A DNA stretch of 8,333 bases, taken from Anaerolineaceae bacterium. GTDB lineage: Bacteria; Chloroflexota; Anaerolineae; Anaerolineales; Anaerolineaceae. The notes under the pieces are model-generated. The model saw only the letters and a list, made by a program, of their open reading frames with translations. It was not told the origin of the DNA and made no database searches. The stretch covers positions 1 through 8,333 of the forward strand of contig PMIV01000172.1 in NCBI GenBank assembly GCA_003158355.1, read 5' to 3'. Positions 7,560 to 8,333 of this stretch are shown piece after piece (within the stretch, counting starts at the first letter, position 1; each line of letters starts with the position of its first letter). Made by a program: the position numbers and the translations under genes.

Positions 7560-8333
7560 TTAAAATAAGGTGCGATTTTCTTTTACCCAACTGAATAAAC
7601 GCTGAATACCTTCTTGTGCGCTTACTTTGGGTGACCAATTTAATACATTTTTTGCTTTGCGAATATCCGAAATAAAGACAGGTTGATCACCCGGGCGCCA
7701 ATCTCCCCAAGCCACCGGGATATCTCTGCCAAGAAGTTTTTCCAGAATCGGCGCAAACTCAGTCCAAATTGAGATAGTATTGCTGCGGCCGCCGCCTACA
7801 TTAAAAATCTGACCGGCGGCTTTTCCGGGATTGGACAAAGCAGCATCATAGGCATCCAGCAGATCTTCGACGAAAAGGATATCGCGAACTTGTTTCCCAT
7901 TTCCGTAAATCGTTATAGGGTGCCCCGTAATGGCAGCGATCACAAACCAGGCTACCCAGCCTTGATCTTCTACACCAAATTGGCGCAGGCCATAAATACA
8001 GCTCTGACGAAATACCGTGGTGGGCAGGCCATAGATGCGTGAATAATCGCGCACATACTGGTCGCCGCAACCTTTTGAGCAGCCGTAAGGCGAGTGAAAA
8101 TCCAGTGCCTGATTCTCGGCACAGCCTTCTGGCAGATTTGCGTAATCATAGCGGGAATCCAGTTCAACTGTTTCGACATCTTCCATTCCACCATACACTT
8201 TATTCGTGGAGGAATAAATAAACGAAGGATTATTTCCAGAAGCGCGGGCAGCTTCGAGCGTATTGAAAGTCCCCATAGCATTGATCTTAAAATCAGTTTG
8301 CGGATCGGTGACCGAGGTTGTTACAGCCACCTG
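7560..8333 (-). CDS. NAD-dependent nucleotide-sugar epimerase, CDP-paratose/tyvelose 2-epimerase-like (5' partial)
   Basis: An extended short-chain dehydrogenase/reductase acting on a nucleotide sugar in the cytoplasm. 257 residues are visible, reading in frame from the window edge (first codon CAG, Gln). The N-terminal Rossmann start with its glycine-rich NAD motif, perhaps 70-80 residues, lies outside the window. Visible landmarks, numbered from the edge: the strand and Ser region SSTNKVYG (41-48), the catalytic YxxxK as Y83-GCS-K87, then RQSCIYG (109-115), GNGKQVRDI (144-152) and the C-terminal substrate loop WRPGDQP (212-218). STNKVYG and GKQVRD resemble CDP-paratose 2-epimerase (tyvelose epimerase) more than GalE or RmlB; this is from memory of the family, so the exact substrate is uncertain. 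A GTG at 8330 is in frame but is an internal Val, not a start, because the fold would lack its NAD-binding half. The stop TAA (7562-7560) is 5 nt before the glycosyltransferase start, so the two are probably co-transcribed. Confidence 0.9.
   Translation of the reverse strand, partial: QVAVTTSVTDPQTDFKINAMGTFNTLEAARASGNNPSFIYSSTNKVYGGMEDVETVELDSRYDYANLPEGCAENQALDFHSPYGCSKGCGDQYVRDYSRIYGLPTTVFRQSCIYGLRQFGVEDQGWVAWFVIAAITGHPITIYGNGKQVRDILFVEDLLDAYDAALSNPGKAAGQIFNVGGGRSNTISIWTEFAPILEKLLGRDIPVAWGDWRPGDQPVFISDIRKAKNVLNWSPKVSAQEGIQRLFSWVKENRTLF

Noticed and set aside
7555..7638. N-terminal extension of the glycosyltransferase to a start at 7638
   Set aside because: It overlaps the end of the epimerase by about 80 bases and adds 28 residues unlike the family. 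The canonical start MKILIVLTYY is at 7554.
1..8333. A defence system, mobile element, CRISPR array, or RNA gene
   Set aside because: No direct repeat array, transposase, nuclease, integrase or tRNA-like structure was seen on either strand. The content is consistently glycan-related.

Overview
The window looks like a piece of a Chloroflexota chromosome, most likely Anaerolineae. This rests on protein character rather than on a marker gene. The giant membrane protein and its neighbour carry the YYYxG motif of the 'Chlor_Arch_YYY'/DUF2298 family, which is known mainly from Chloroflexi and some archaea, and base composition is moderate (mid-40s % GC by eye). No rRNA, tRNA, CRISPR array, insertion sequence or phage gene was seen.

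All four genes lie on the minus strand and are tightly packed, so the window reads from high to low coordinates as one probable operon. (1) 8333-7560: the C-terminal part of an NAD-dependent nucleotide-sugar epimerase of the CDP-paratose/tyvelose 2-epimerase-like group, cut by the window edge. (2) 7554-6382: a GT-B fold family 4 glycosyltransferase, 5 nt after the epimerase stop. (3) 6343-1016: a 1775-residue polytopic membrane protein. It joins an N-terminal GT-C (PMT/ArnT-like) lipid-linked-sugar glycosyltransferase, an extracytoplasmic beta-rich region with an internal duplication, and a complete C-terminal YYY/DUF2298 membrane domain. (4) 1007-1: the first 335 codons of a second YYY/DUF2298 protein, starting at TTG and running off the window. 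It is a tandem paralogue of the C-terminal half of gene 3.

Taken together: the epimerase would supply an activated sugar, the cytoplasmic GT4 enzyme would transfer a sugar to a (probably lipid-linked) acceptor, and the two large membrane proteins would act on lipid-linked sugars at the outer face of the membrane. This suggests a surface glycan or protein-glycosylation locus. The sugar, carrier and final acceptor cannot be read from the sequence.

There is no gene-free stretch over 300 bases. The only gaps are 38 bp (6344-6381), 8 bp (1008-1015) and 5 bp (7555-7559). No promoter or convincing terminator was found, as expected inside an operon. The most interesting feature is the GT-C/YYY fusion followed at once by a free-standing YYY paralogue.
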